A stretch of 64,000 bases of DNA from Planctomycetota bacterium (lineage in GTDB: Bacteria > Planctomycetota > B15-G4 > SIAN01), in contig JAEUIC010000037.1 of the NCBI GenBank assembly GCA_016795285.1, forward strand, positions 1 to 64,000, read 5' to 3'. Below, piece by piece: positions 1 to 9,345 of this stretch. The position numbers were made by a program, and so were the translations under genes. Positions within the stretch are counted from its first letter, which is position 1. Each line of letters opens with the position of its first letter. The notes beneath the pieces were generated by a model, which was given only the letters and a program-made list of their open reading frames with translations, was not told the origin of the DNA and made no database searches.

Positions 1-2504
1 TGTCGCGCGACGGCGCGCTCAAGCTGATCCGGCCCGAGCTCCTCTACTTCCCCGGCTCGCGCGAGCGGTTCCGCCGCGAGGTCGAGGTGGTCGCGCGCCT
101 CCAGCATCCCGGCATCGTGCCGGTCTACTCGGTCGACGACGACGGCGACGTCCCCCACTTCGCGATGGAGTGGATCGACGGCCAGAGCGTGGAGGAGCTG
201 CTGCGCGCGCTGCGCGACCGCGACCTGCGCCGCCTCACCGCCGCCGACTTCGTGGCGCTGCTCGGCGGCGATCCGGCGCAGCTGCCGCCCGCCGCGCGCG
301 CGCAGAGCTACGTCGACCGCGCGCTCGAGCTGGTGCGCGACGCGGCGCTCGCCCTGCAGCACGCCCACGAGCGCGGCGTGCTCCACCGCGACCTGAAGCC
401 GTCGAACCTGATGGTCGCGCGCGACGGCCGCGTGCGGCTGGTCGACTTCGGGCTCGCCAGCACCGAGGGGTCGAGCCGCCTCACCCGCTCGGGCGCGCAG
501 CTCGGCTCGCTCCCCTTCATGTCGCCCGAGCAGCTCGAGCGCGGCGCCGAGGCGGTCACCGCGAGGAGCGACGTCTACTCGCTCGGCGTGGTGCTCTTCG
601 AGCTGCTGGCCGGCCGCGCCGCCTACGACGCCGGCAGCGAGACGGAGCTGCGCCGCCAGATCCTCGCCAGCGACCATCCGCCGCTGCGCACGCTGAACCC
701 GTCGATCTCGTGGGAGGTCGAGACGATCGCGCTGAAGGCGATGGAGAGCGACCCGGCGCGCCGCTACGCCTCGGCCGCCGACTTCGCCGCCGACCTCGAC
801 CATGCGCTGCGCCACGAGCCGATCGCCGCGCGGCGCGCCTCGCCGGCGCTGCGGCTGCGCCGCTTCGCGCAGCGCCGCCCCGCGCTCGCCGTCGGCGTCA
901 CGCTCGGCACGCTGCTCCTGGTCGGCGGACCGACCGTCTGGGCGTTCCAGGAGCGCCGCCTCGGCAAGAAGCTCGAGGAGCAGCTCGACAAGGAGACGAA
1001 GGCCAACGCGGTAGCGCGCCGCAGCGCCGCGCGCGCGCGCGCCGCGGTGAACGAGTTCCTCACCACGGTCGCCGACAAGACGCTGAACAACGTGCCCGGC
1101 AGCGAGGAGAAGCAGCGGACGCTGCACGGCCGTGCGCTCGAGCTGTTCGAGGAGATCCTCGCCGAGGATCCGGGCGACCCCGACCTGCAGCTCGACGTGG
1201 CGCGCACCTTCCTGCTGGCCGGCCACCGCATCGCCCACCTCGGCGACAAGGCGCGCGGCGAGGCGACCTTCACGCGCGCGCTCGCGCTGCTCGAGGCCTC
1301 GAAGGCGACGCTCGGGAACCATCCGAACTGGCGGCGCGCGCGCGCCGAGGTGCTGGTCGAGCGGGCGGCGATGCAGCGCGACGGCGGCGAGGCGCTCGAA
1401 CCGGTGATCGCGGACATGACCGAGGCGGCGGCGCTGCTGCGCGAGCTGCTCGCGGCCGGCCCCGATCCGGCGGCGAAGCGGGCGCTGGTGATGGCGCTGA
1501 ACCTCGAGGCCAACTCGCGCACCGAGCTCGGCCAACCGGAGCGCGCCATCGCGAGCTTCGCCGAGATGGTCGCGCTGCAGGACGAGCTGCGCGCCGACTC
1601 CCCCTCCGACCTCGAGCTGGCCGAGAACGCCGCGAGCCTGCGCGCCAACCTCGGCTCCGCGCGCCGCCACGCCGGCGAGCTCGCCGCGGCCGAGGCCGAC
1701 CTGCGCGTCGCCATCGCCGAGTTCGAGCGGCTGCTGAAGGTGCTGCCGTCGCGTACGCCGCTGCGCTTCGCGTCGGCCGGCGTCCGCTCGAACCTCGCCA
1801 TCCTCGAGGCGAAGCAGGGGCGCGTCGCCGACGGCGCCGAGACGCTGCGCGGCGTGGTGGCCGACTTCGAGAAGCTCGCCGCCGAGTTCCCGCAGGCGCC
1901 GATCTACCGGCGCGAGCTGGCGAGCGACCTCCTGCTGCGCGCCGAGTACCTGCCCGCCGAGGCGGCCGAGGAGGCGATCGGCTGCATCGAGCGCGCGCAG
2001 GAGCTGATCGGCGCGCTCGAGCCGGCGCTGGCGCAGCCGCGCTTCACCGCCGCGCTCGCGCTCGCCGCGCAACGGCAGCTCGGCGAGCGGCTCTACGCGG
2101 CGGGCGATCCCGACGCCGGGCTCGAGGCGCTGCAGGCGGCGCACGCGGGCGCGCGGGAGCACGGCAAGGAGTCGCGCGAGTCGGGCGACGCGCTGCTGCT
2201 GGCGACGGCGGCCCACGCGCTCGCCTCGACCGCCGCCGCGGAGTACGCCGACGCCGATCGCGCCGAGCACGAGCGCGAGGCGCTGGCGGCGCTCGAGCGG
2301 GCGCTCGAACAGGCGGTGACGCGCGAGCAGCGGCAGGACGCGCGCGAGCTGCTGCTCGAGGTGCTGGCGACGGTGGAGGAACTCGCCAAGGCGCGCGCGA
2401 TGGGAACCGAGGAGCTCGCCGCGATCGGCGCGCGCTGCAACGCGCTCCTGCCGGGCGACGCGGAGGTCGGCGCGCGCGTCGCGCCGTGGCTCGCCCGCTC
2501 CTGA
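1..2504 (+). CDS. Membrane Ser/Thr protein kinase with TPR-like C-terminal region (5' partial)
   Basis: The reading frame is open from the first bases, so the start lies upstream of the window. The ALKLI segment near base 15 carries the kinase ATP-binding Lys, then come HRDLKPSN (from about base 384), DFG (about 444) and the SPEQ form of the APE motif (about 519). This is a complete Hanks-type kinase lobe apart from the missing N-terminal glycine loop. A single hydrophobic segment follows at about 885-945, then roughly 500 residues of Ala/Leu/Glu-rich helices with the spacing of TPR repeats. The architecture (cytoplasmic kinase, one membrane span, TPR-like sensor) is common in Planctomycetota. 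The target is unknown; the helical tail probably mediates protein contacts. The next gene is convergent and ends 12 bases away. Confidence 0.93.
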   Translation, partial: SRDGALKLIRPELLYFPGSRERFRREVEVVARLQHPGIVPVYSVDDDGDVPHFAMEWIDGQSVEELLRALRDRDLRRLTAADFVALLGGDPAQLPPAARAQSYVDRALELVRDAALALQHAHERGVLHRDLKPSNLMVARDGRVRLVDFGLASTEGSSRLTRSGAQLGSLPFMSPEQLERGAEAVTARSDVYSLGVVLFELLAGRAAYDAGSETELRRQILASDHPPLRTLNPSISWEVETIALKAMESDPARRYASAADFAADLDHALRHEPIAARRASPALRLRRFAQRRPALAVGVTLGTLLLVGGPTVWAFQERRLGKKLEEQLDKETKANAVARRSAARARAAVNEFLTTVADKTLNNVPGSEEKQRTLHGRALELFEEILAEDPGDPDLQLDVARTFLLAGHRIAHLGDKARGEATFTRALALLEASKATLGNHPNWRRARAEVLVERAAMQRDGGEALEPVIADMTEAAALLRELLAAGPDPAAKRALVMALNLEANSRTELGQPERAIASFAEMVALQDELRADSPSDLELAENAASLRANLGSARRHAGELAAAEADLRVAIAEFERLLKVLPSRTPLRFASAGVRSNLAILEAKQGRVADGAETLRGVVADFEKLAAEFPQAPIYRRELASDLLLRAEYLPAEAAEEAIGCIERAQELIGALEPALAQPRFTAALALAAQRQLGERLYAAGDPDAGLEALQAAHAGAREHGKESRESGDALLLATAAHALASTAAAEYADADRAEHEREALAALERALEQAVTREQRQDARELLLEVLATVEELAKARAMGTEELAAIGARCNALLPGDAEVGARVAPWLARS

Positions 2505-2516
2505 GGTGAGGACGGC

Positions 2517-4106
2517 TCAACCGCCGTCGTCGTCGCCCTCCGCACCTCCTCCGTCCGGCTCGCCGTCGCCCGCGCCGTCGTCGTCGCCGTGGTCGTCGTC
2601 GCCGTCGTCGTCGTCCGCCTCGTTCGTCGGCCGCTTCTTCGCGGGCAGCGGCGCCTCGTCGCCCTCCTCGGTGTAGCCGAGCTCGGCCAGCTCGGCGCGC
2701 AGCCGCGCCTCCGCCTCGGCGGAGAGGCGCGTGCCGTGCTGCTTGCCGTCATAGAGCTCCAAGTGGCGCGCGCGCTGCTCGCGGATCAGCTCGAGCAGCT
2801 GGCGATCGAGGCCGGCCGCCACGTCGGGGTGGTCGGCGGCGACGTCCTTCAGCTCGAAGGGGTCCTTGCTGCGATCGAAGAGCGCGTGCTTGCCCGACTC
2901 GCGATGGATCCAGCGCCAGCGCCGCGTCGTGAGCGAGAACTCGCCGCGCGTCGGCGGCGACATGCTGTAGACCGGCCGCTCCTCGAACTCGGCGGCGAGC
3001 ACGTCGCGGCCGCGCGCCTGCGCCAGGAACTCCTCGGCGGGCAGGCCGGCGGTCGCCGCGATGGCGGTCGGCAGCACGTCGATCGTCGAGCAGAGCGTCT
3101 CGATCCGCTCCGGCGCGCGCCCCGGCACGCGCAGCAGGAACGGCACGTGGACCCCTTCGGCCCAGACCGGCCCGTGCTGCACGAAGTTGTGCTGGCCGAG
3201 CCCTTCGCCGTGGTCGCCGGTGATCACCACCGTCGTGTGCGGCCACGCCCCGCGCGCCTCGAGCTTCGCGCGCAACGCGGCGAAGTGGTCGTCGATCAGC
3301 CGCAGCCCGGTGTCGTAGCGCGCGATGTCCTCCTCGCGCTCGCGCAGCACGCGCGCCGCCGCGCTGCCGTTGCCGCGCCGCGGCGGCCCCATGCGCCGCG
3401 TCGCCATCACCTCGCGCAACGTCGCGTCGGGCGCGAGCTCGGGATGGACCTCCTCGTACTGCTCGCGCGGCGGGACGTGCGCGTCGAAGAAGTGGGCCCA
3501 GAGGAAGAAGGGCTCCGGCACCGTGTCGAGCCAGGCGAGCGCCTCCTCGAGCGCCTCGGCGCCCGGCCGCACCTCCTTGGTCGGCTCGCCCCACGCCGCG
3601 AAGCCGACGCCGAGCCCGGTGATCTTCTTGGTGGTGGCCGCCGTCACGAAGCCGCCCGCCTGCCACCCCTGCTCGGCGAGGATCTCGGTGTAGCTGCGCA
3701 GGCCGGCGACCGACACGAAGGCGCGCTGCTGCTGCACCTTCTCGTCGGCGCGGAACGAGCAGGCGAGCACGCCGTGCTCGAACGGGTAGACGCCGGTGAA
3801 GATCGAGGTGTGGCTCGGCGTCGTGTGGGTCAGCGCCGAGTAGCAGTGGTCGAAGACGACCGCCTCGGCCGCGAAGGCGTCGATCTGCGGCGTCGTCCGC
3901 CGCGGGTAGCCGTAGCAGCCGAGGTGGTCGGCGCGCGTCGTGTCCATCGTGATCAGCACGAGGTTCGGGCGCGGACCGGCGGGCGGCACGGGCGCCTTCG
4001 CCGGGGCGGCCGCGGGCGGCGCTGCCGGTGCGTCCTGGCGACCGAGCGCAAGCTGCACGGCGACGCCGGCAATCAGCAGCCCGAACCACGCCATGCGTTG
4101 ACCCAT
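2517..4106 (-). CDS. Secreted sulfatase-fold hydrolase lacking the formylglycine Cys
   Basis: About 529 residues. An N-terminal signal peptide is followed by a Pro/Ala linker. The alkaline-phosphatase/sulfatase fold is shown by the metal-binding MDTTRADHLG near residue 55 and by GDHGEGLG further on. The usual sulfatase signature C/S-x-P-x-R reads T-T-P-S-H here, so the Cys or Ser converted to formylglycine is absent. By analogy with the wider alkaline-phosphatase superfamily a Thr nucleophile acting on phosphoesters or phosphonates is possible; true sulfatase activity is doubtful. The last 35 residues are almost all Asp, Glu and Gly, an acidic tail that may bind cations. The start is the ATG at 4106, with GGAGG 9 bases upstream; a GTG lies one codon earlier. 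Confidence 0.9.
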   Translation of the reverse strand: MGQRMAWFGLLIAGVAVQLALGRQDAPAAPPAAAPAKAPVPPAGPRPNLVLITMDTTRADHLGCYGYPRRTTPQIDAFAAEAVVFDHCYSALTHTTPSHTSIFTGVYPFEHGVLACSFRADEKVQQQRAFVSVAGLRSYTEILAEQGWQAGGFVTAATTKKITGLGVGFAAWGEPTKEVRPGAEALEEALAWLDTVPEPFFLWAHFFDAHVPPREQYEEVHPELAPDATLREVMATRRMGPPRRGNGSAAARVLREREEDIARYDTGLRLIDDHFAALRAKLEARGAWPHTTVVITGDHGEGLGQHNFVQHGPVWAEGVHVPFLLRVPGRAPERIETLCSTIDVLPTAIAATAGLPAEEFLAQARGRDVLAAEFEERPVYSMSPPTRGEFSLTTRRWRWIHRESGKHALFDRSKDPFELKDVAADHPDVAAGLDRQLLELIREQRARHLELYDGKQHGTRLSAEAEARLRAELAELGYTEEGDEAPLPAKKRPTNEADDDDGDDDHGDDDGAGDGEPDGGGAEGDDDGG

Positions 4107-4121
4107 CACGAGCTGCCTCCG

Positions 4122-6038
4122 TCACCCATCCTCGGGATCGACCGCGTCACCATTCGCTCCGCCCTCTTGCCCGCCGCGCTTGCGCCCCGCCGCCGGCTGG
4201 CCGCGCCACTTGGGCGGCGGCAAGTCGGCGCGGTTGAACGACTCGAAGTAGATGCACGCCATCTCGTCCCAGATCTGCGGTCCGCCGCGCACGGAGACGG
4301 ACGGGTCGGGGTTGCGCGGATTGGCGGCGCTGTTGTCGAAGAGGTGGCGGCAGCGGATGCGCGACCCGGCCGCCACCGCGAGCGGCGTCTCGAACTCGTA
4401 GACGAACTGCCAGTCGGGATCCCAGCGCGCGAGCGTCAGCGGCCGCGTCACCGTGCCGTCGGGGGCGATCAGCTCGACCTCGACCGAGCGGCCGCGCAGG
4501 TGCATGTGCGGGATCAAGCGGCGCAGCGAGGTATCGAAGGCGATCTCGTGCTCGTAGACCACCTCGTGCGCCGGGTCGCCGGCCGGGATGCGCAGCGGCA
4601 CGTTGCGCGCGAGGATGCGCCCGTTGATGCGCTGCTGCGGCGGCTCCTTCGCGAACTTGAAGCCGATGCGGGTGCGCTCCTCGACGGCCGCGCCGTTGGG
4701 CGTGTAGTGGAAGTCGAAGCGGATGGTGGCGCCCGCCTTCAACTGCAGCGCGAACCCCTCCGGGAAGACGCTCGGGCCGGTGCCCGGCAGGTAGAAGGCG
4801 ACGAACTCCTGGCCGCGCCCGCCCGGCGGGATCTGCCGCACGCCGATGTGGTGGCAGACCTCGGGATGCTCGCAGAGGATCTGCACCGCGCTCACCCAGC
4901 GATCCTCGGCGAGGCCGCTCGGGGCGTCGAGCGTGAGGTAGTCGACGATGCCGGTCGACGGGATCGGCACGCTGCGCGGCGACTCGACGATCAGATCGGG
5001 CTCGCCGATCTGCCAGCCGCGCGGCGCCACCAGCGGCTCGTGGCGGAAGTCGGGATCGCCGACGGGCGCCCCCTCCTGCAGCCAGCGCAGCAGGTCGAGC
5101 TTCTCCTCGGGCAGCAGGCGCAGCGAGTCGCGGAACGGACCGCTGTCGGCGGTGGCGACCCACGGCGGCATCAGGTCGGCCTGCAGCACGGCGCGGATCA
5201 TGTCGGCGGCGCCGGCGAACTCCTCGGCACTCGAGAGCGGGAAGGGGCCGGCGCCCCCGCTGCAATGGCAGCGCTCGCAGCGCGCGGCGGTGAGCGCGGC
5301 GATGCGGTTGCTCCACGTGACTGCCGGCGCCGTCACCTCAGACGCCGTCCCTTCCGGGGGCGCGGCGTCGGGCGGCGCCAACACGAGCGGGCGCCCGGAG
5401 CCGCCGCTCGGCGCCGGCTCGACCCGTTCGCCGGCGAGCAGCGCGCGCAGCGCCGCCACGGCGCGCGGCCCGAGCGGCCCGCGCCAGCGCAGCCGCCGCG
5501 CCGCGTCGAGCAGCGCGACGTCGTCCTCGCGCTCGAGCTTGAGGACGCGCGCGAAGCGGCCGGCCCGATCGAGCACGGTCGGCGCGCCGAAGCGGTGCGC
5601 CGCGGCATCGGCGGCGGCGCGCGCCGCATCGCTGGTGGCGCTCGGGTCGACGTGGAGGAAGGCGATCCGCTGCGGCGCGAAGTCCGCTTCGAAGGCGGCG
5701 ATCCGCGCACCGCTCTCCGCCGCGTCGGGCGAACCGGCGACGCGCACCACCACGACCAGCGCGGCCGCGAGCGCGTGGTCGGAGAGGCGCCCGGCGGCGC
5801 CGTCGAGGTCGACGTAGCGCACGTCGGCCACGCGTCCCCCGATCGGCGTCGCCTCGCCCTCGTCTGCGAAGAGCGGCGCGACGTGCGACGCCGCGCGCGG
5901 CGCAGCCAGCGAGGGATCCAGCAAGGCGGACAGCGGCGCGGCGCCGCCGGAGAGGAGCAGCCACGCGAACGCGAGGCGGCGTCGCCGACGCGCGCCGTCG
6001 CGGGGACCTTCGAGCGGAAAGTTGTTCGATTGGTGCAT
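4122..6038 (-). CDS. Redoxin-like / c-type cytochrome / copper type II monooxygenase fusion
   Basis: About 638 residues with an N-terminal signal anchor. Three modules can be read. A thioredoxin-like region spans roughly residues 50-200 but has no CxxC or peroxidatic Cys where one is expected. A single haem-attachment motif CERCH lies near 250. A C-terminal region resembles the peptidylglycine monooxygenase family: the His pair in CHHIGV, the HYT motif, HMHLRG and the DEMACIY Met match the ligands of the two copper sites. It is probably a periplasmic oxidoreductase passing electrons through haem to copper; the substrate is unknown. The start is the ATG at 6038, just before the signal sequence. 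It is divergent from the ASPIC/UnbV gene, a pairing that suggests shared cell-envelope work. Confidence 0.87.
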   Translation of the reverse strand: MHQSNNFPLEGPRDGARRRRRLAFAWLLLSGGAAPLSALLDPSLAAPRAASHVAPLFADEGEATPIGGRVADVRYVDLDGAAGRLSDHALAAALVVVVRVAGSPDAAESGARIAAFEADFAPQRIAFLHVDPSATSDAARAAADAAAHRFGAPTVLDRAGRFARVLKLEREDDVALLDAARRLRWRGPLGPRAVAALRALLAGERVEPAPSGGSGRPLVLAPPDAAPPEGTASEVTAPAVTWSNRIAALTAARCERCHCSGGAGPFPLSSAEEFAGAADMIRAVLQADLMPPWVATADSGPFRDSLRLLPEEKLDLLRWLQEGAPVGDPDFRHEPLVAPRGWQIGEPDLIVESPRSVPIPSTGIVDYLTLDAPSGLAEDRWVSAVQILCEHPEVCHHIGVRQIPPGGRGQEFVAFYLPGTGPSVFPEGFALQLKAGATIRFDFHYTPNGAAVEERTRIGFKFAKEPPQQRINGRILARNVPLRIPAGDPAHEVVYEHEIAFDTSLRRLIPHMHLRGRSVEVELIAPDGTVTRPLTLARWDPDWQFVYEFETPLAVAAGSRIRCRHLFDNSAANPRNPDPSVSVRGGPQIWDEMACIYFESFNRADLPPPKWRGQPAAGRKRGGQEGGANGDAVDPEDG

Positions 6039-6069
6039 GCCGGCGCGCCCAAGGTTGCGGCGAGGCAGC

Positions 6070-6075
6070 AAGATA
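6070..6075 (-). promoter_or_regulatory. Possible -10 element (TATCTT) for the monooxygenase fusion gene
   Basis: A TANNNT hexamer lies 32 bases upstream of the 6038 start, in the divergent gap. No clear -35 was seen. The call rests on similar hexamers upstream of other genes in this window. Confidence 0.25.
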
Positions 6076-6206
6076 GCCCGCCGAGCCGCGCGCCGCCCGC
6101 GTCCGCTCGCCGCCAGGCCATCGCCAATCGCGAGTCGCCGCGTCATCATCCCGCGCTCGGGATCGACCGCGCCGCCAGCGCGAAGGCAGCCAGAGGAACT
6201 CGACGG

Positions 6207-8030
6207 ATGAGCATCGCGATCGGCACCCTGCTGCTGGCCTGGCTCGCGCGCCAGTCCGCGGAGCCCGGCAGCGACGAGCCGGCGGCCGACGAAGGGGCGC
6301 CCGGTGCCGCGAAGGAAGCGCCGCCGATCGAGGAGGGGCCGCCTCCCTTCGTCTTCACCGAGGTCGCGAAGGCGAGCGGCATCGACCTGATCGTCGAATG
6401 CGGTGAGCCGGGCAAGCCGCGCCTGATCGACCAGACCGGGATGGGGATCGCCGGGTTCGACTACGACCGCGACGGTCGCACCGACGTCTACTTCGCCAAC
6501 GGCTCGACGCTCGCCGCGTGGCAGGGCAAGGAGGCGAACCTCCGCCGACCGCGCCTCTACCGGAACCTCGGCGGCGGGAACTTCGCCGACGTCACCGAGA
6601 AAGCGGGCCTCCTCTCCGATCGCTGGGGCTCCGGCCCGGCGGTCGGCGACATCGACAACGACGGCGACCTCGACCTCTATGTCGCGTGCGTCGGCCCGAA
6701 CCTCCTCTACCGCAACCAGGGCGACGGCACCTTCGTCGAGGAGGCGGCTGGCAAGCCGGTCGCGTTCCCCGGCGTCACGCCGGGCGCGGTCTTCGGCGAC
6801 ATGGACCTCGACGGCGACCTCGACCTCTACGTCTCCGCCTACCTCGAGTTCGACCTCGCCGCGCCGCCGCGCGCCTACGGCCGCAAGGTGCGCGAGCTCG
6901 ACGTCTCGCTGGCGCCGAACGACCATCGCGGCGCCGCCGACCGCTTCTTCGTGAACGACGGCAAGGGCGCCTTCGCCGATGCGACGCGCCGCTTCGGCTT
7001 CCTGCCGACCGAGGGCGAGCACGGCTTCACCGCGCTGCTGCTCGACATGAGCGGCGACGACCTGCCCGACCTCTTCGTCGCCAACGACCGCACGCCGAAC
7101 CTCTACTACCGCAGCAAGCGGCCGGGGTTGGTCGAGGAGGTCGCCGACGAGTGCAACATCGCCGTCTCGCCGATCGGCAAGTCGCAGGCGTGCATGGGGA
7201 TCGCGGTCGCCGACCTGAACGACGACCTGCTGCCCGACCTGATGGTGACCAACTTCCAGGGCGAGACCAACGCCGCCTACGTCTCGCAAGGCGACGGCAC
7301 CTGGGAGGATCGCATCAAGCAGTTCGAGAAGGCGTGCTCGAGCCGTGTCTTCGTCGGCTGGGGCGTCGCCTTCGCCGATCTCGACTGCGACGGCGCGGAG
7401 GAGTGCCTGGTCGTGAACGGCCACGTCAATCCGCAGCTCGAGACCGAGGTGCCGCAGGTCTACGAGTACCTGCAGCGGCCGCTCCTCTACACGGCGACGC
7501 GCCGCGAGGACGGCACGCGCGCGTGGCGCGAGGTCGCGCGCAGCTGCGGCTCGCTGGCCGAGCGCCACTCGGCGCGCGGACTCTCCGTCTGCGACTACGA
7601 CGACGACGGCGACCTCGACTTCGCCATCAGCGACGTCGACGGCCCGATCCGCCTGTTCCGCAACGACACGCCGGCGCGCGGCCATTTCCTGCGCGTGGAG
7701 GTCGAAGGGGGCCCCCTCGCCGGCGGCGGCACCATCAACCGCGACGGTTACGGCGCGCGCGTCACCCTCGAAGCGGGCGGCAAGCGGCAGACGCGCTGGG
7801 TGCTCGGCGCCGGTTCCTACCTCTCCCACCACGATCCGCGCCCCCACTTCGGGCTCGGCGAAACGGAGCGCGTCGACTCGCTGGTGGTGCGCTGGCCGGG
7901 CGGCCGCGAAGAGCGGATCGCCGGGCCGCTGCCCGTCGATCGCACGCTGGTGGTGCGCGCCGGTGTCGGACTCGTCGCCGAGATCGTGAACGGCGAGCGC
8001 CGCGAGATCGCCCCGCCGCCGAGCCGCTGA
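6207..8030 (+). CDS. Secreted FG-GAP / ASPIC-UnbV (CRTAC1-type) protein
   Basis: About 607 residues. The N-terminus is a short hydrophobic signal. At least seven Ca-binding FG-GAP/VCBS loops follow (for example DYDRDGRTD, DIDNDGDLD, DMDLDGDLD, DLNDDLLPD, DYDDDGDLD), predicting a seven-bladed beta-propeller. The last 120 residues carry the ASPIC/UnbV domain: GYGARV, a GSYLSHHDP segment, HFGLG and VRWPGG. Proteins of this type are abundant and exported in Planctomycetota and Acidobacteriota, and their ligand is generally unknown. The ATG at 6207 has AGAGGA 9 bases upstream. The gene is divergent from the copper-monooxygenase fusion. Confidence 0.93.
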   Translation: MSIAIGTLLLAWLARQSAEPGSDEPAADEGAPGAAKEAPPIEEGPPPFVFTEVAKASGIDLIVECGEPGKPRLIDQTGMGIAGFDYDRDGRTDVYFANGSTLAAWQGKEANLRRPRLYRNLGGGNFADVTEKAGLLSDRWGSGPAVGDIDNDGDLDLYVACVGPNLLYRNQGDGTFVEEAAGKPVAFPGVTPGAVFGDMDLDGDLDLYVSAYLEFDLAAPPRAYGRKVRELDVSLAPNDHRGAADRFFVNDGKGAFADATRRFGFLPTEGEHGFTALLLDMSGDDLPDLFVANDRTPNLYYRSKRPGLVEEVADECNIAVSPIGKSQACMGIAVADLNDDLLPDLMVTNFQGETNAAYVSQGDGTWEDRIKQFEKACSSRVFVGWGVAFADLDCDGAEECLVVNGHVNPQLETEVPQVYEYLQRPLLYTATRREDGTRAWREVARSCGSLAERHSARGLSVCDYDDDGDLDFAISDVDGPIRLFRNDTPARGHFLRVEVEGGPLAGGGTINRDGYGARVTLEAGGKRQTRWVLGAGSYLSHHDPRPHFGLGETERVDSLVVRWPGGREERIAGPLPVDRTLVVRAGVGLVAEIVNGERREIAPPPSR

Positions 8031-8061
8031 CCGCGCGATTCGGCGCGAGCGACCGCGTGCA

Positions 8062-8078
8062 GAGCCGCGCCGCGGCTC
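8062..8078. terminator. Perfect 8-bp inverted repeat between convergent genes
   Basis: GAGCCGCG and CGCGGCTC are separated by one base, at the junction of two convergent genes and overlapping the stop codon of the minus-strand gene. A hairpin would have to open a few pairs to form a loop and there is no T run, so termination is only a suggestion. Confidence 0.25.
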
Positions 8079-9249
8079 ACCGCCCGTCGCGCTTGCCCTT
8101 CGCCTTGCGCGCGCGCTTCTCCGCCTCTTGCCGCTCGAGTTCGGCCAGCACCGCGTGCGCGGCGTTGCGCAGCGCACTCTCGGAGCTGCCCGCCAGCTCG
8201 GCGAGCGTCGCCTGGACCGTCGCGCGATCGAGCTTCTGCAGCGCATCGGCGGCGGCGCGCCGCACCGCCGGGTCGTCGTCGGCGAGGCTCGGCAGCAGCT
8301 CCGGCAGCGCGCGCCGGCTGCGCGTCGCGCCGAGATCCTGGAGCGCCTTCACCCGCCGCGCCGGATCGCCCGCCGCCAGCGCCGGCACCGTGCGATCGAT
8401 CCACTGCTCGACCAAGCGGCCGTCGCCGAGTTGCTCCAACGCGCGCGCCGCGGCGAGCGCCGGCCCGCGCTCCCCCTCCGCGAACCAGCGATCGAGTGCC
8501 AACGGCACGCCGAGCGCCTCCGCCCGCGTCTTGCCGAGCGACCCCATCGCCTTCAACGCCGCCTCGATCTGCGCCAACGGCCGCGTCTCGCCGAACCCCG
8601 GCTCGAGCCAGCCGTCGACCAGCGCGACGAGCGCGAGCGGCTCGCTCTTCGCCAGCGCCTGCATCACCTTCGCGGTCAGCTTCGCGTCGGGAATCGCGAG
8701 CAGCGCGACGGCGAGTTCGAGGCTGCGCTCGAAGTCGCTGCCGCCGTCGAGCTCCTGCCACGCCGCCAGCAGCTCCGGCGTGAAGCCCGGCAGCGCCAGC
8801 AGCTCGGCCGCTTCAGCGCGTTCGTCCGCCTCGAGCGGCGCCGGAGCGTCGGCGAGCGTGGCGGCATCGAGCTCCGCCGCTCCGTCCGGTTCGCCGCCGG
8901 CCTCGTCGAGCGCCGCGGCATCGGCCGGCGACGGCCAGAGGTCGCGGGCGGCGGCAAGTTCGGCGAGGGCGTCGAGTTCGTCGTCCGCAGTACCGCGCGC
9001 CGCTCGACCCTCGTCGCGCGCCGCCACCACACCGGGCGCGGCGAGCGACGGGCCGCCCGCTCCTGTCGCGAGCCGTCGCTCAAGCTCGCGCTGGCGATCG
9101 GCGGCCGACTCGCCCGCGTCACGCGACGCGACGAAGGTCGCGATCGCCGCGCCGAGCAGCACCCCTGCCAGGAAGAGCGCGCCGCCGCGCACGCGTCGCG
9201 CCCGACGCCGCGAGAGGCGCTGCGACCGGTCGGCCGAGGTGGACTCCAT
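8077..9249 (-). CDS. Membrane-anchored HEAT-repeat protein
   Basis: About 390 residues. An Arg-rich N-terminus precedes one transmembrane segment (about residues 22-41), so the rest is probably periplasmic. An acidic, Ala-rich linker follows, then repeated helical pairs of HEAT type, clearest near the C-terminus (for example VRRAAADALQKL). The end is basic (KRARKAKGKR). HEAT solenoids usually scaffold protein partners; no catalytic motif is visible. The ATG at 9249 is the only start that keeps the anchor at the N-terminus. Confidence 0.85.
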   Translation of the reverse strand: MESTSADRSQRLSRRRARRVRGGALFLAGVLLGAAIATFVASRDAGESAADRQRELERRLATGAGGPSLAAPGVVAARDEGRAARGTADDELDALAELAAARDLWPSPADAAALDEAGGEPDGAAELDAATLADAPAPLEADERAEAAELLALPGFTPELLAAWQELDGGSDFERSLELAVALLAIPDAKLTAKVMQALAKSEPLALVALVDGWLEPGFGETRPLAQIEAALKAMGSLGKTRAEALGVPLALDRWFAEGERGPALAAARALEQLGDGRLVEQWIDRTVPALAAGDPARRVKALQDLGATRSRRALPELLPSLADDDPAVRRAAADALQKLDRATVQATLAELAGSSESALRNAAHAVLAELERQEAEKRARKAKGKRDGR

Positions 9250-9345
9250 GGCGAGCAGGTTGGCGGCGCGCGCGGCGCCGTCAAGGCCGCGCGATCCGAG
9301 GGTGAGTCGTCGAGAGCTCCGCCCACACCCGCGGCGGCCACTGGC

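Noticed and set aside
2589..8030. Open frame of about 1800 codons on the plus strand
   Set aside because: Only its last 607 codons (from 6207) read as a real protein; the front is antisense to the sulfatase and monooxygenase genes and is compositional noise.
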